A stretch of DNA of 64,000 nucleotides from Hormoscilla sp. GUM202 (lineage in GTDB: Bacteria; Cyanobacteriota; Cyanobacteriia; Cyanobacteriales; Desertifilaceae). The position numbers and the translations under genes are program-made. Below, in pieces: positions 1 to 8,127 of this stretch. The first letter of the stretch is position 1. Each line of letters begins with the position of its first letter. The notes beneath the pieces were generated by a model. The model was given only the letters and a program-made list of their open reading frames with translations, had not been told where the DNA came from and ran no database searches. The DNA is taken from NCBI GenBank assembly GCA_005518205.2, contig RFFC02000027.1, positions 1-64,000 of the forward strand, in the 5' to 3' direction.

Positions 1-1206
1 TTCAAATCCGTAGGTGGAAAACCCATAGTGTTCTCACGGGTAAAAGACGCTTACATCTGGGATGTGGATGGCAACCAGTACATCGACTACGTCGGCACCT
101 GGGGACCAGCCATTTGCGGTCACGCCAATGCCGAAGTGAACGAGGCCCTGCGCAAGGCGCTAGAAAATGGCACCAGCTTCGGTGCGCCCTGCGAACTGGA
201 AAACGTGCTCGCGAAAATGGCGATCGATGCCGTCCCTAGCATAGAAATGGTGCGGTTTGTCAACTCCGGCACCGAAGCCTGCATGTCTGTCCTGCGCTTG
301 ATGCGAGCCTTCACAAATCGTGACAAGATCGTTAAGTTTGAAGGATGCTATCACGGTCACGCCGATATGTTCCTGGTGAAAGCGGGTTCTGGGGTCGCCA
401 CCTTGGGATTACCCGACTCCCCCGGCGTTCCCAAATCTACCACTGCCAACACCCTCACGGCTCCCTACAACGACCTGGAAGCCGTGAAAGCCCTATTTGC
501 CGAAAACCCCGAGCAAATAGCGGGGGTAATTCTGGAGCCCGTAGTGGGTAATTCGGGATTTATTGCCCCCGATGCTGGTTTTCTGGAAGGCTTGCGGTTG
601 ATCACCCAAGAGAATGGGGCCTTGCTGGTGTTTGACGAAGTGATGACTGGCTTTCGCATCGCTTACGGCGGTGCCCAGGAGAAATTCGGCATCAAACCCG
701 ATCTGACGACCTTGGGCAAGATTATCGGCGGCGGGTTGCCCGTAGGGGCCTATGGCGGACGCAAAGACATCATGTCGATGGTGGCACCAGCAGGTCCGAT
801 GTACCAGGCGGGGACCCTTTCGGGCAATCCTTTAGCCATGACCGCTGGCATCAAGACTCTGGAGTTGCTGCAAAAACCGGGTACTTACGTACAACTCAAT
901 CAGATTACCAAAAAGCTGATTGATGGGTTACTCGAAATCGCCAAAGAAACGGGTAACGAAGCCTGTGGGGGTCACATTAGCGCCATGTTTGGCTTATTCT
1001 TCACCAAGGGCCCCGTTCACAACTTTGAAGATGCCAAAAAGTCGGACACCAGTAAGTTTGGGCGCTTCCATCGCGGGATGTTAGAACGGGGGATATACCT
1101 AGCGCCTTCTCAGTTTGAGGCCGGGTTTACTTCTCTGGCCCACACAGAGGAAGATATCGATAAGACTTTAGCCGCAGCTAAAGAAGTGATGGCGACTCTT
1201 AAGTAG
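1..1206 (+). CDS. hemL: Glutamate-1-semialdehyde 2,1-aminomutase (5' end outside window)
   Basis: PLP enzyme that converts glutamate-1-semialdehyde to 5-aminolevulinate, the step after HemA in C5 tetrapyrrole synthesis, in the cytosol. The reading frame is open from base 1, so the gene starts upstream of the window; a GTG at 28 is internal. About 401 residues are visible against roughly 430 in the family, so about 30 N-terminal residues are missing. Family motifs are clear: YVGTWGPAICGH, FVNSGTEA, YHGHAD, and the PLP-lysine motif TTLGKIIGGGLPVGAYGG. The stop is TAG at 1204. hemA, which supplies its substrate, lies about 10 kb downstream on the same strand, not in the same operon. Confidence 0.97.
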   Translation, partial: FKSVGGKPIVFSRVKDAYIWDVDGNQYIDYVGTWGPAICGHANAEVNEALRKALENGTSFGAPCELENVLAKMAIDAVPSIEMVRFVNSGTEACMSVLRLMRAFTNRDKIVKFEGCYHGHADMFLVKAGSGVATLGLPDSPGVPKSTTANTLTAPYNDLEAVKALFAENPEQIAGVILEPVVGNSGFIAPDAGFLEGLRLITQENGALLVFDEVMTGFRIAYGGAQEKFGIKPDLTTLGKIIGGGLPVGAYGGRKDIMSMVAPAGPMYQAGTLSGNPLAMTAGIKTLELLQKPGTYVQLNQITKKLIDGLLEIAKETGNEACGGHISAMFGLFFTKGPVHNFEDAKKSDTSKFGRFHRGMLERGIYLAPSQFEAGFTSLAHTEEDIDKTLAAAKEVMATLK

Positions 1207-1235
1207 CCTCCTGAAGTCTGGGGCTACAGGAAGGA

Positions 1236-1317
1236 AGCCTGCCTGCGCAGGCTGTAGACTCGTAGGGTGGGCAATGCCCCACCCTACATGAAGTCGTAAG
1301 GTGGGCATTGCCCACCC
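1236..1317. repeat. Cluster of short hairpin repeats downstream of hemL
   Basis: Three palindromes in a row: AGCCTG...CAGGCT (1236-1253), GTAGGGTGGG...CCACCCTAC (1262-1287), and a related GGTGGGC/GCCCACC hairpin near 1299-1317. The first, with its left flank, resembles the sequence after the ABC-F gene (about 6464-6500), so it belongs to an interspersed repeat family. It may also terminate hemL, but there is no clear T-run. The rest of 1207-1470 shows nothing recognisable. Confidence 0.6.
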
Positions 1318-1470
1318 GACGCCGGAATTAACGATTTTAAGTCTTCTACTAAAACAGATAACAGGTTGGCCGCATCTACTTGCAAGGCGACGAAGGCATT
1401 AGGCTCTGTCTTGACATGGGTGATAGTATTTTAGATCGCGCTATGTCAAGTGATACTGGAGGTAGATTGC

Positions 1471-1758
1471 TTATTCTGGTGGTAATATCTGACCTGTAAC
1501 CCGTTCATATTCATCTTCAAGTAGCCACATCTGAGCTGATTCATAGTCAGGACTGGAAAATACAGTTTTATAGTTTTGCGCTGGATTATGGATGCAAAAT
1601 TTACCCGTGCTAGATTTGACTAACATCAGAATATAGGGCGGAGAGATGATCGGATCTGCCCAGATTTCCGCAAACTCCCACTCAGTTACTGGTTCTGGGT
1701 TTGGTGCGGGGGATGACGTGGTACTTATCAGTTCCTTTTCTAATTTTAATTTCACCAT
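1471..1758 (-). CDS. Small hypothetical protein (95 aa)
   Basis: A 95-residue acidic protein with no signal peptide or membrane segment. I do not recognise the family. Its start overlaps the 3' end of the next gene upstream on the same strand by 77 bases in another frame, so the two are probably co-transcribed and translationally coupled. The C-terminal part (YESAQMWLLEDEYERVTGQ) is the best-formed region. No better start with less overlap is available without losing most of the protein. A paired function is inferred only from the overlap. Confidence 0.5.
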   Translation of the reverse strand: MVKLKLEKELISTTSSPAPNPEPVTEWEFAEIWADPIISPPYILMLVKSSTGKFCIHNPAQNYKTVFSSPDYESAQMWLLEDEYERVTGQILPPE

Positions 1759-2041
1759 AGCTTAAGGGAATGCGACTACCATCAGATTTTAGTATATAAC
1801 CAATAGGTTCTGGGAAGTACAGTCCATATCGTTCATATTTGTCCGATTCATCAGTGATTCCTGTCTGTTTCCCCCTGGACTTAATCTCCTCCGCTACTCT
1901 CTCCATTGTTTCTCGATCGTTGAATAGATACACTTTCCCCTCTGCGTTCAGTTCCCTTTGCGCTTTTTCTGTTCCCGGCAGGTGTTTGTCAGTCAAGCTG
2001 ATTCTAGTATCTATCGTTATTTTCCGTTGAATTCCTGTCAT
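1682..2041 (-). CDS. Small hypothetical protein, DUF6972-like
   Basis: The start is placed at ATG 2041 (MTGIQRK...), giving 119 residues; the frame is open to 2092, so a longer form is possible. The sequence has a recognisable block order, KHLPGTEKAQRELNAEG, then VYLFNDRETM, EPIGY, YGEIKIRKG and YHVIPR. From memory this resembles small cyanobacterial proteins grouped as DUF6972; function is unknown. It overlaps the downstream 95-aa gene by 77 bases, which suggests a two-gene unit. These genes diverge from the promoter serving the DUF29 gene at 2180. Confidence 0.55.
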   Translation of the reverse strand: MTGIQRKITIDTRISLTDKHLPGTEKAQRELNAEGKVYLFNDRETMERVAEEIKSRGKQTGITDESDKYERYGLYFPEPIGYILKSDGSRIPLSYGEIKIRKGTDKYHVIPRTKPRTSN

Positions 2042-2114
2042 CTTATTCAAAGGTAGATGAGCGAGTTTTATTATACAACATAAATCACCCAATACAAAAA
2101 AAAGCGAGCGTCAC

Positions 2115-2143
2115 TTGACAGCCAGTCAGTTATTTGCTATATT
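2115..2143 (+). promoter_or_regulatory. Sigma70-type promoter for the DUF29 gene
   Basis: Consensus -35 TTGACA at 2115-2120, a 17-base spacer, then -10 TATATT at 2138-2143. It lies 37 bases before the DUF29 start codon and points toward it. Confidence 0.7.
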
Positions 2144-2179
2144 GGGTTAAGCACCAAAGGAGACTGTGAAGACAAGAGC

Positions 2180-2701
2180 ATGACTCAAGAGCTAATCGAT
2201 TTAAGGGCTAGTATTATGGAGGGGCGTTATACAGATGCCTTGGCGTTGGTGGACGAGCTAGAGTGGATGAGTAAAAAAGGGACGATCCGCAATATAAAAT
2301 CATTTTTAATCAGGATGGCGGTTCACATGATTAAAAACCAAGTCGAGGAAAGATTGACTAATTCCTGGGCCGCATCAATTTCCGATTCAATCCGAGAAAT
2401 TCAAGATTTGAATCTCAAGGAGAATAAAACTTCCTACTATATCAAGTCAGATGAATGGGAGGAAATGCTGGAGGAGGCGATCGAGGCGGCAATTGGCCCT
2501 GCTAGCGTAGAAGTGTTGTCTGGGCGGTTAAGTCCATTTAAACTATCAGAGTTGGTGGATCGAAAACAGCTAATTATGGCTGCTCAGAGGCTATTAAAAT
2601 TAACTTACGAACATTCTGCAAAGACCTTGCCAGCAATCATCGACGATCATTTAACTGAGTTTCCAGGTGGGGAAGATTGGCAAGCAGGTAGGTTAGAATA
2701 A
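2180..2701 (+). CDS. DUF29 family protein
   Basis: A 173-residue protein with the layout of the DUF29 family common in cyanobacteria: an N-terminal block (MTQELIDLRASIMEGRY), an early helix-rich WMSKKGTIRNIKSFLIRMAVHMIK segment, and a charged central region. The biochemical role is unknown; DUF29 genes are often found in toxin-antitoxin-rich patches, as here. A consensus promoter lies just upstream. The last 18 bases of the gene (2684-2701) recur exactly at 3318-3335, a sign that this end was copied in a local duplication. It is followed 20 bases later by the UPF0175 gene. Confidence 0.75.
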   Translation: MTQELIDLRASIMEGRYTDALALVDELEWMSKKGTIRNIKSFLIRMAVHMIKNQVEERLTNSWAASISDSIREIQDLNLKENKTSYYIKSDEWEEMLEEAIEAAIGPASVEVLSGRLSPFKLSELVDRKQLIMAAQRLLKLTYEHSAKTLPAIIDDHLTEFPGGEDWQAGRLE

Positions 2702-2739
2702 GATTCCCTGTAGATCGTCAAGTGACTGTGTCAAGTAAA

Positions 2740-3078
2740 ATGAGGGCAGAAAAAATGACAGTTTTATCGGAGTTGGATATTTTAATAGAAGAAGGGCTGT
2801 ACAAAGATAAAGAAGCCTTACTCCAAGATGCTATGCGATCGCTGCTCAGGAGTAAACCCGAACTTCGCAGTAGGTTGGCGGTTGGTCTGTACAAACGGGA
2901 AAAGGTTTCCCTGGCACGAGGCGCAGAAATTGCTGGGGTTGATACCGAAAGTTTTAAAGAACTTTTACGGGAAGCAGGAATTGAACGTGGCCTTGCCTCT
3001 GTAGGTGATAATATTGAAAGCCAAGTTGAAAAACTCATTCGCATCCGCTGCTCAATCCCTGAGAATCCCTGGGAGTAA
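2740..3078 (+). CDS. UPF0175 family antitoxin-like protein
   Basis: About 112 residues from ATG 2740; a GTG at 2722 would add six. The C-terminal half has the UPF0175 pattern: KREKVSLARGAEIAGV followed by SFKELLREAGIERG, a predicted helix-turn-helix-like region. UPF0175 proteins are thought to be antitoxins or DNA-binding partners of PIN-type toxins (family knowledge). No toxin gene follows directly; the next gene is a 55-aa protein whose first codons are duplicated at 3084. Whether this is an orphan antitoxin or half of an undescribed pair cannot be decided from sequence. Confidence 0.65.
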   Translation: MRAEKMTVLSELDILIEEGLYKDKEALLQDAMRSLLRSKPELRSRLAVGLYKREKVSLARGAEIAGVDTESFKELLREAGIERGLASVGDNIESQVEKLIRIRCSIPENPWE

Positions 3079-3083
3079 TTACG

Positions 3084-3341
3084 ATGAAAGAACTACCAGA
3101 TGAGAAGACATTGGTTAGTAGATATGGGAGTCAACCCGGAGGAAATCGATGGTTTATAGTTCCTCCTCGTGACCAGTCACGTCCGGTTGAGGCAGAGCCT
3201 CCAGTTGCTCGCAGCGATGACATGATTACCAGTATAGCGGCTCCCACCCACCCGGGAGGCGATCGCCTCGGATGTGCGTTCCCAGGTTCTACCTGGGAAC
3301 GAGTAAAACGAGTAAAAGCAGGTAGGTTAGAATAAATTACA
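3084..3341 (+). pseudogene. Truncated duplicate of the 55-aa gene plus repeat insertion
   Basis: 3084-3113 repeats almost exactly the first ten codons of the gene at 3342 (MKELPDEKTL). The frame then runs into unrelated sequence, including a palindrome of the CGTTCCCAGG/CCTGGGAACG repeat class near 3277-3301. It ends with an exact 18-base copy (3318-3335) of the tail of the DUF29 gene. The 83-codon reading frame across it is therefore a mosaic, not a real protein. Confidence 0.65.
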
Positions 3342-3509
3342 ATGAAAGAACTACCAGATGAAAAGACACTGCTCAAAATCCTGGAAATGGTGTTGGCTGC
3401 TGAACAAAAAGCTAGAGAAATGAGCGAGTTTGCAACTGCGATCGCGTCAAAATATCAAAAACGGATGTCGGAAATCAGACAAGCAAGGAAACAAGGCGTA
3501 ACTGAGTAG
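3342..3509 (+). CDS. Small charged hypothetical protein (55 aa)
   Basis: ATG 3342 to TAG 3507-3509 encodes 55 residues, beginning MKELPDEKTLLKILEMV and ending in a basic helix (YQKRMSEIRQARKQG). It is predicted to be a single long helix. It lies downstream of the DUF29 and UPF0175 genes, and its start region is duplicated at 3084. I do not recognise the family; its size and setting suggest a small regulator or antitoxin. The coding case rests on the conserved duplicate start and an uninterrupted frame. Confidence 0.5.
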   Translation: MKELPDEKTLLKILEMVLAAEQKAREMSEFATAIASKYQKRMSEIRQARKQGVTE

Positions 3510-3625
3510 ATAGGCCATAACAACAGATGACAGGCTGTACTACGTCCTGTCATCATCTTCTGCTTATTTACTCTTACCTAATGAAACGATCTGCTAAAGG
3601 AATCATGTGAGGAGCAATAGCATGA

Positions 3626-3994
3626 TTATACGTAAGAGCGAATATCTTCACCGCATTCATCGGCTAGAAAGCAGAGGGCGCGAAACCGCAAACCGACCAA
3701 TTGCTCGTAAAGAGGATTGAGCTTACACAGGGGTGGAATGTGGAATAAAGTACGTCCAAACAGTTTGATATCTCGTTCAAAGGGACATTGCGCTGGAATC
3801 AGTCTGGAGAGCAACTGCGCCGTGAAGACCTCATGAATTTGCCAAGCATCCAGCCATGCCCGCGCGGGGTGCAGTAAATCGAAAGAGCGCGATCGCCCCT
3901 TAGCTGGGTTCATACCGTCCCCAGGCTCATTTAGACTACTTTGATTGTCTTGTTCGATCCCAAACATAAGTAGAAAATTTGAGGAGTTTGCCAT
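3626..3994 (-). CDS. Mo-dependent nitrogenase C-terminal domain protein (Mo-nitro_C)
   Basis: 122 residues from ATG 3994, preceded by a purine-rich AAAGAG ribosome site. The C-terminal two thirds carry the Mo-nitro_C signature: LIPAQCPFERDIKLFGRT, then HIPPLCKLNPLYEQLVGLRF and a terminal FLADECGED with conserved cysteines. The domain is named after a nitrogenase-linked protein but is widespread in cyanobacteria that do not fix nitrogen; its role is not established. No nif gene is present here, so nitrogen fixation should not be inferred. It is monocistronic as far as can be seen. Confidence 0.85.
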   Translation of the reverse strand: MANSSNFLLMFGIEQDNQSSLNEPGDGMNPAKGRSRSFDLLHPARAWLDAWQIHEVFTAQLLSRLIPAQCPFERDIKLFGRTLFHIPPLCKLNPLYEQLVGLRFRALCFLADECGEDIRSYV

Positions 3995-4534
3995 CTCTTT
4001 ATTGTTTTGATTTTGACTCTGTATCCTTCTCTATATTAAGATTCAGAATCAAACCCATTGTTCCGGACAAAGACAAATGGACGACTCAGCCGTCAAGTTT
4101 CAGTAAATTTCCAGAAGCTATGACCAGACAAAGAGCAGTCGTTCGCCATCTGTCCTAGAACTGTCGTACTTTTGAGAGTCACCAGGCATTAATTGCTTGA
4201 GGCTCTTTCCCTAGCTTCAAACTCTCGGGGGGTTATGAACCAGAAACTTTACATTTATTTATTAATTGCAACAGTTCATAACAGTTTGTAAAGATTTGGT
4301 AAATTAAATTAAATGTAATGTAGATCGCAAGTTGACCCGGAAGCGGCTCCCAAGGCTCAAGGAGCGCTACATCTGCAAGAGAGGAATATGAGAAAAAGAT
4401 TGAATCTAGTGAATCCCGATAGGACCGGTGAAGCAGAAGTGGTCAGAGTTTCACCAGTCTGAATCAGGGTAGCCTCTGTATTGGCAAGGGATAATGCAAT
4501 CAGAGATCCAATCAACTGCCGGAGAGATATAGCC
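3995..4534. other. Gene-free region between Mo-nitro_C and ABC-F genes
   Basis: Divergent intergenic region of about 540 bases. It should hold promoters for both flanking genes, but I see no convincing -35/-10 pair. The 4230-4320 stretch is AT-rich. An in-frame extension upstream of the ABC-F start (from 4481) lacks family similarity and is treated as non-coding. Confidence 0.5.
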
Positions 4535-6454
4535 ATGAGCATCGTTACCCTGCGATCGGTCAAAAAGGACTTTGGGATTAAGGAAATTCTCAAAGATGCC
4601 AGCTTCAGTCTGAATGCTACGGATAAGGTGGGTTTAATTGGCATCAACGGTTCGGGTAAGTCAACGCTGTTAAAGATGATTGCCGGTATAGAGCCCATTG
4701 ATGGGGGCCAACTGTCGGTCAACTCGGGGGTGCGGATGGTCTATTTGCCCCAGCAACCGGACTTGGACGAGCAGCGGACGGTGCTGGAGCAAGTTTTTGC
4801 TGACAGTGGCGAACAGATGACTCTGGTGCGGGAGTATGAGGAACTTTCTCACAAACTCGCCAGCAGTGCGGACGATCGCCAGCTGCTGGCCCGTCTGTCT
4901 GCTGTTACCCAACGGATGGAGGCCCTCGGGGCCTGGGAACTGGAGACGAAGGCGAAAATTATCCTCACTAAACTGGGGATTGCTGATTTTGATGCCCCGA
5001 TCGCCAGTCTTTCGGGGGGCTACCGCAAGCGCATTGCTTTAGCTGCTGCTTTGCTATCGGAACCGGATCTGTTGCTGATGGATGAGCCGACTAACCATCT
5101 GGATGCTCTCTCTGTAGAATGGTTGCAGAGTTATCTGCATCGCTATCGGGGGGCCCTGCTGCTGATTACCCACGATCGCTACTTTCTCGATCGGGTCACT
5201 AACCGGATTATCGAGATCGATCGGGGGGACTTTTACAGCTATGCTGGCAACTATAGCTACTATTTGGAGAAGAAAGCCCAAGCAGAAGAAGCTGAGGCGA
5301 ACAGTCAACGCAAGCATCGGGGCGTGCGGCGGCGGGAGTTGGAATGGCTCAAGCAAGGTCCGAAAGCCCGCAGTACCAAGCAGAAAGCCCGCATTCAGCG
5401 CATCCAACAGATGCAAGAAACTGAGTTTAAGCAGGACCTTGGTAAGGTGGATATTTCTACCCCCGGTCGTCGCATTGGCAAGAAAGTGATTGAATTGGTG
5501 AATGTGAGTAAATCCTATGGCGATCGCACCTTAATCGACAACTTCAGCTATGCCTTCGAGCCGGAAGACCGGGTGGGCATCATCGGCGGTAACGGGGTCG
5601 GCAAGTCCACCTTAATGGATACGATCGCCGAGCGGGTGCAGCCCGATGCTGGAGTCGTCGAGATTGGCAAAACCATTCACATCGGCTATTTCGACCAGCA
5701 TTCCGAGAGTTTAATTGCGGATGAAAATCAGCGGGCGATCGAATATCTCAAGGAGGAAGGAGAATTTGTCAAAACTGCCGATGGCATGCAAATTAGCGCT
5801 TCTCAAATGCTAGAGCGTTTCCTGTTTCCCAGCAATCAGCAATATCTCCCCATCCACAAGCTTTCCGGCGGGGAAAAACGTCGCCTCTTTCTGCTGCGGG
5901 TGCTCCTTTCTGCTCCCAATCTGCTAATCTTAGATGAACCTACCAACGATCTCGACGTGCAAACCTTGGCGGTGCTGGAAGAATATCTGGAAGATTTTAA
6001 CGGCTGCGCGATCTTCGTTTCTCACGACCGCTATTTCCTCGATCGGGTGGTAGACAAGATCTTTGCCTTTGAACCCGGCGGTAACTTGCGTCAGTATCCG
6101 GGCAATTACTCGGTTTATCTGGACTTCAAGAAAGCTGAAGAGGATGAGCAGCAGCAGTCAGCTGCACCGGAGAAAAAGACTGCCAAAGAGAGAAAGCCTG
6201 CAAATAATAGCAAACCCCGCCGACTTTCTAACTGGGAAAGGCAGGAGTTCGAGCAACTTGAAGAAAAAATTGCTAAGCTGGAAGCGGAGAAAGCCGAGGT
6301 GGAAAAAATACTGTATAATGCTCCTGCTGGCAAGGTTACCCAGGTGCAAGAACTCTACCAACAGTTGTCCCAGTTGACTGAGGCGATCGATACTGCAACT
6401 GAACGCTGGATGGAACTAGCAGAAAGAGACGCAGCACCCTCACCCACACCCTAA
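4535..6454 (+). CDS. ABC-F family ATPase (Uup-like)
   Basis: A soluble protein of 639 residues with two ABC domains and no membrane segment, the ABC-F layout. These proteins act on the ribosome or in DNA transactions rather than in transport. The start is ATG 4535 with GGAGAG eight bases upstream. Domain 1 has Walker A GINGSGKST, signature LSGGYRKR and Walker B LLLMDEPTNHLD. An arginine/lysine-rich linker follows. Domain 2 has GGNGVGKST, LSGGEKRR and LLILDEPTNDLD. The C-terminal 80 residues form a predicted coiled coil rich in K and E, as in Uup, which binds DNA. The exact subfamily cannot be fixed by eye. Confidence 0.93.
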   Translation: MSIVTLRSVKKDFGIKEILKDASFSLNATDKVGLIGINGSGKSTLLKMIAGIEPIDGGQLSVNSGVRMVYLPQQPDLDEQRTVLEQVFADSGEQMTLVREYEELSHKLASSADDRQLLARLSAVTQRMEALGAWELETKAKIILTKLGIADFDAPIASLSGGYRKRIALAAALLSEPDLLLMDEPTNHLDALSVEWLQSYLHRYRGALLLITHDRYFLDRVTNRIIEIDRGDFYSYAGNYSYYLEKKAQAEEAEANSQRKHRGVRRRELEWLKQGPKARSTKQKARIQRIQQMQETEFKQDLGKVDISTPGRRIGKKVIELVNVSKSYGDRTLIDNFSYAFEPEDRVGIIGGNGVGKSTLMDTIAERVQPDAGVVEIGKTIHIGYFDQHSESLIADENQRAIEYLKEEGEFVKTADGMQISASQMLERFLFPSNQQYLPIHKLSGGEKRRLFLLRVLLSAPNLLILDEPTNDLDVQTLAVLEEYLEDFNGCAIFVSHDRYFLDRVVDKIFAFEPGGNLRQYPGNYSVYLDFKKAEEDEQQQSAAPEKKTAKERKPANNSKPRRLSNWERQEFEQLEEKIAKLEAEKAEVEKILYNAPAGKVTQVQELYQQLSQLTEAIDTATERWMELAERDAAPSPTP

Positions 6455-6524
6455 CACTAAAGGGTGTGGCTACAAGAACGAAGCCCGCCTGCGCGGGGAG
6501 GGCGGGCGCTCGGCCTTGAATTAA

Positions 6525-6555
6525 GAAACCAGGTTTTTCCAAAAAACCTGGTTTC
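6525..6555. terminator. Perfect hairpin after the ABC-F gene
   Basis: GAAACCAGGTTTTT (6525-6538) pairs with AAAAACCTGGTTTC (6542-6555), a 14-bp stem with a very short loop. It follows the ABC-F stop by 70 bases and probably works as a terminator. The AAACC-GG-TTTC core recurs at 19125-19192 and near 58083, so it is also an interspersed repeat. Confidence 0.6.
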
Positions 6556-6694
6556 TGGGCTACTGGCACTAATTTTTCCCAGGAGCTAAATTGTTTTTAT
6601 TAGAGGATAAGAGTAAAACGGACGATGGCCTGAAGGTTGGTAGTATAGATGCAAAAGAAAAGAGATGAAACAGACCATTAACGCGATCTATGAA

Positions 6695-6877
6695 GGGTGC
6701 ATCTCATATTTGTAAATAGACAAGGAAGGGTTGGGCGGGCGGCGTCTTCCGCGTACTAAGAGTACGCGGAAGACACCGCAAAGTGAGTAAAATCAAACAA
6801 TTCTCCATTAGCCATTAGCAATTAGCAATTAGCAATTAGCGATAATTGTTGCAAAAATGCAAAAGTGAGATGCTCCC
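6695..6877. mobile_element. MITE-like element with 9-bp target duplication
   Basis: Terminal inverted repeats GGGTGCATCTCA (6695) and TGAGATGCTCCC (ending 6877) match at 11 of 12 positions. They are flanked by a perfect direct repeat ATCTATGAA (6686-6694 and 6878-6886). Inside lie a 14-bp perfect stem (6744-6774, GTCTTCCGCGTACT with AGTACGCGGAAGAC) and a run of ATTAGCA-type heptamers (6808-6841). There is no coding capacity. A second, partly similar copy is at about 56307-56441. Confidence 0.75.
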
Positions 6878-6937
6878 ATCTATGAAAAGGGTGTTTTCCG
6901 CCCCCTGGAAAATTTGGCAATATCGGAGGGAAAGCAA

Positions 6938-7087
6938 GTGCGACTGACAGTGGAAACAAGCTCAGATACAACAGATTTGCTGGAATTAGCCGCTCAGGTT
7001 TATCAAGGTCTATCTGAAGAAGAAATAGATGAGATTGAACAAATAGCTCTCAATCGCAGTGATTTTTGGGGAGAAAAAACTGAGTAA
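6938..7087 (+). CDS. Small antitoxin-like protein (49 aa)
   Basis: GTG 6938 with GGAGGG eight bases upstream, stop TAA 7085-7087. The 49-residue acidic protein ends LSEEEIDEIEQIALNRSDFW, a pattern seen from memory in small cyanobacterial proteins encoded beside PIN-domain toxins. After the stop, another frame reads VLHIELYAEIRAAIKG, which resembles the middle of a PIN toxin (compare EIYAELRRSG in the toxin at 7717). The partner may therefore have been lost. The antitoxin role is an inference. Confidence 0.5.
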   Translation: MRLTVETSSDTTDLLELAAQVYQGLSEEEIDEIEQIALNRSDFWGEKTE

Positions 7088-7415
7088 TTATTGTACTACA
7101 TATTGAATTATATGCAGAGATAAGAGCGGCGATAAAAGGGGTATGCCAGAAATTATGTCATAATAAAATTATGGCGTTGAGCGGCTATTGAGTCGATTAC
7201 TGTAGAGATGCAAGCGTTCAGCACCCCTACATTTTTGGTGGGGATTGTTATGGCTACTGGCGGTGTGGTTGGGTTTTGGGGCCTCAAACTAACCTACAGT
7301 TGCTGACACTTCGCCCCTACAGATTACAAGAGGCGATTGCACCCACCTGTGCCCGTGCTATGATACAATAGATGAGTGATAAGAGAGTCAAGAGTCAAAA
7401 GTTGGGAGGTAGGTT
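7088..7415. other. Region with possible PIN-toxin remnant
   Basis: No intact gene. 7090-7190 holds a short PIN-like fragment in one frame (ELYAEIRAA) that ends quickly. 7200-7320 contains GTAGAGATGCA/CCCCTAC-type repeat sequence. A promoter for the next gene pair lies at 7337-7364. Confidence 0.4.
7337..7364 (+). promoter_or_regulatory. Promoter for the PIN toxin-antitoxin pair
   Basis: -35 TTGCAC at 7337-7342, a 16-base spacer, and -10 TATGAT at 7359-7364, with an extended -10 TG at 7356-7357. It lies 51 bases before the start codon at 7416. Confidence 0.55.
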
Positions 7416-7712
7416 ATGCAGCAACTATCTGAAGCCAAGCAGGAAATTATCACCCGCATATCCCCGATCGTCGCCAAACTGATTCAAAGCAATAGTCTAT
7501 TTGAAGAACTAGAGCAAGATAAAATGATCGAAATCATCTCCGAGGCGTTAGAGAAGCATTTTTCACTAGCAGAAATCAGAGCCATGCCTGATGACGACCT
7601 GACAGATAGAATTGATGGTGTGCTGGGGATACAAGTGTTGTATTATTTGTTAAGTGATTTCACCCCAGAGCAAATGGCAGAGTTCGAGGCCGCAATACCG
7701 AAGCGGAAGTAG
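7416..7712 (+). CDS. Putative antitoxin partner of PIN toxin (98 aa)
   Basis: A 98-residue acidic helical protein (SEAKQEIITRISPIVAKL... ending FEAAIPKRK). No DNA-binding motif is evident. It is followed four bases later by a PIN-domain gene, the typical antitoxin-then-toxin order with tight spacing, and is preceded by an extended -10 promoter and GGAGG ribosome site. Family not recognised; the antitoxin role is inferred from position. Confidence 0.6.
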   Translation: MQQLSEAKQEIITRISPIVAKLIQSNSLFEELEQDKMIEIISEALEKHFSLAEIRAMPDDDLTDRIDGVLGIQVLYYLLSDFTPEQMAEFEAAIPKRK

Positions 7713-7716
7713 TCAA

Positions 7717-8127
7717 ATGAGTTATCTTCTCGATACTAACATAGCCACCGCGATGTTAAAACAAGATGAAAGGTTAAACAGCAAATTAATACAGGTGCGG
7801 ATTCGGAAACAACAACTGTATATTAGCTGTATGACATACTATGAGGTAAAAGGAGGACTGTTGGCTGTAAATGCGACAAGGAAGCTGTCTATATTTGAGC
7901 AGTTGTGTATTGACAGATTTCAAATTTTGTTTTTGTCAAATCTAGAAATCATCAATAGAGCATCAGAGATATATGCCGAATTAAGGCGCAGTGGGAGGCT
8001 TATCCAAACTGCTGATATATTGATAGCGGCTACCGCAGCAGCAGCAGGATTAATTCTGGTATCTCATGATTCTGATATGCTAAGGGTTTCAGGCGTGACA
8101 GTAGAGGACTGGCTGCAAATAGAATGA
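7717..8127 (+). CDS. PIN-domain ribonuclease toxin (VapC-like)
   Basis: 136 residues from ATG 7717 (MSYLLDTNIATAML); the longer frame from 7654 is only overlap with the upstream gene. The acidic PIN catalytic set is visible: D in LLDTN, E in TYYEVKGG, D in QTADILIAA, and D in SHDSDM near the end. PIN toxins of this type cleave RNA, often tRNA, when not bound by antitoxin. It lies four bases after the putative antitoxin and its TGA overlaps the ATG at 8124 of the following broken gene, so three genes were once coupled. No catalytic residue appears to be missing. Confidence 0.85.
   Translation: MSYLLDTNIATAMLKQDERLNSKLIQVRIRKQQLYISCMTYYEVKGGLLAVNATRKLSIFEQLCIDRFQILFLSNLEIINRASEIYAELRRSGRLIQTADILIAATAAAAGLILVSHDSDMLRVSGVTVEDWLQIE

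Noticed and set aside
3084..3335. 83-codon frame with an attractive start
   Set aside because: Only the first ten codons match a real gene; the rest is repeat sequence and a copied gene tail.
3626..3994. Evidence for nitrogen fixation from the Mo-nitro_C protein
   Set aside because: The domain is common in non-fixing cyanobacteria and no nif gene is present.
7208..7306. 32-codon frame with a hydrophobic segment, resembling small photosystem or cytochrome subunits
   Set aside because: No match to PsaM, PetL, PetN or similar, and its start lies in a GTAGAGATGCA-type intergenic repeat.
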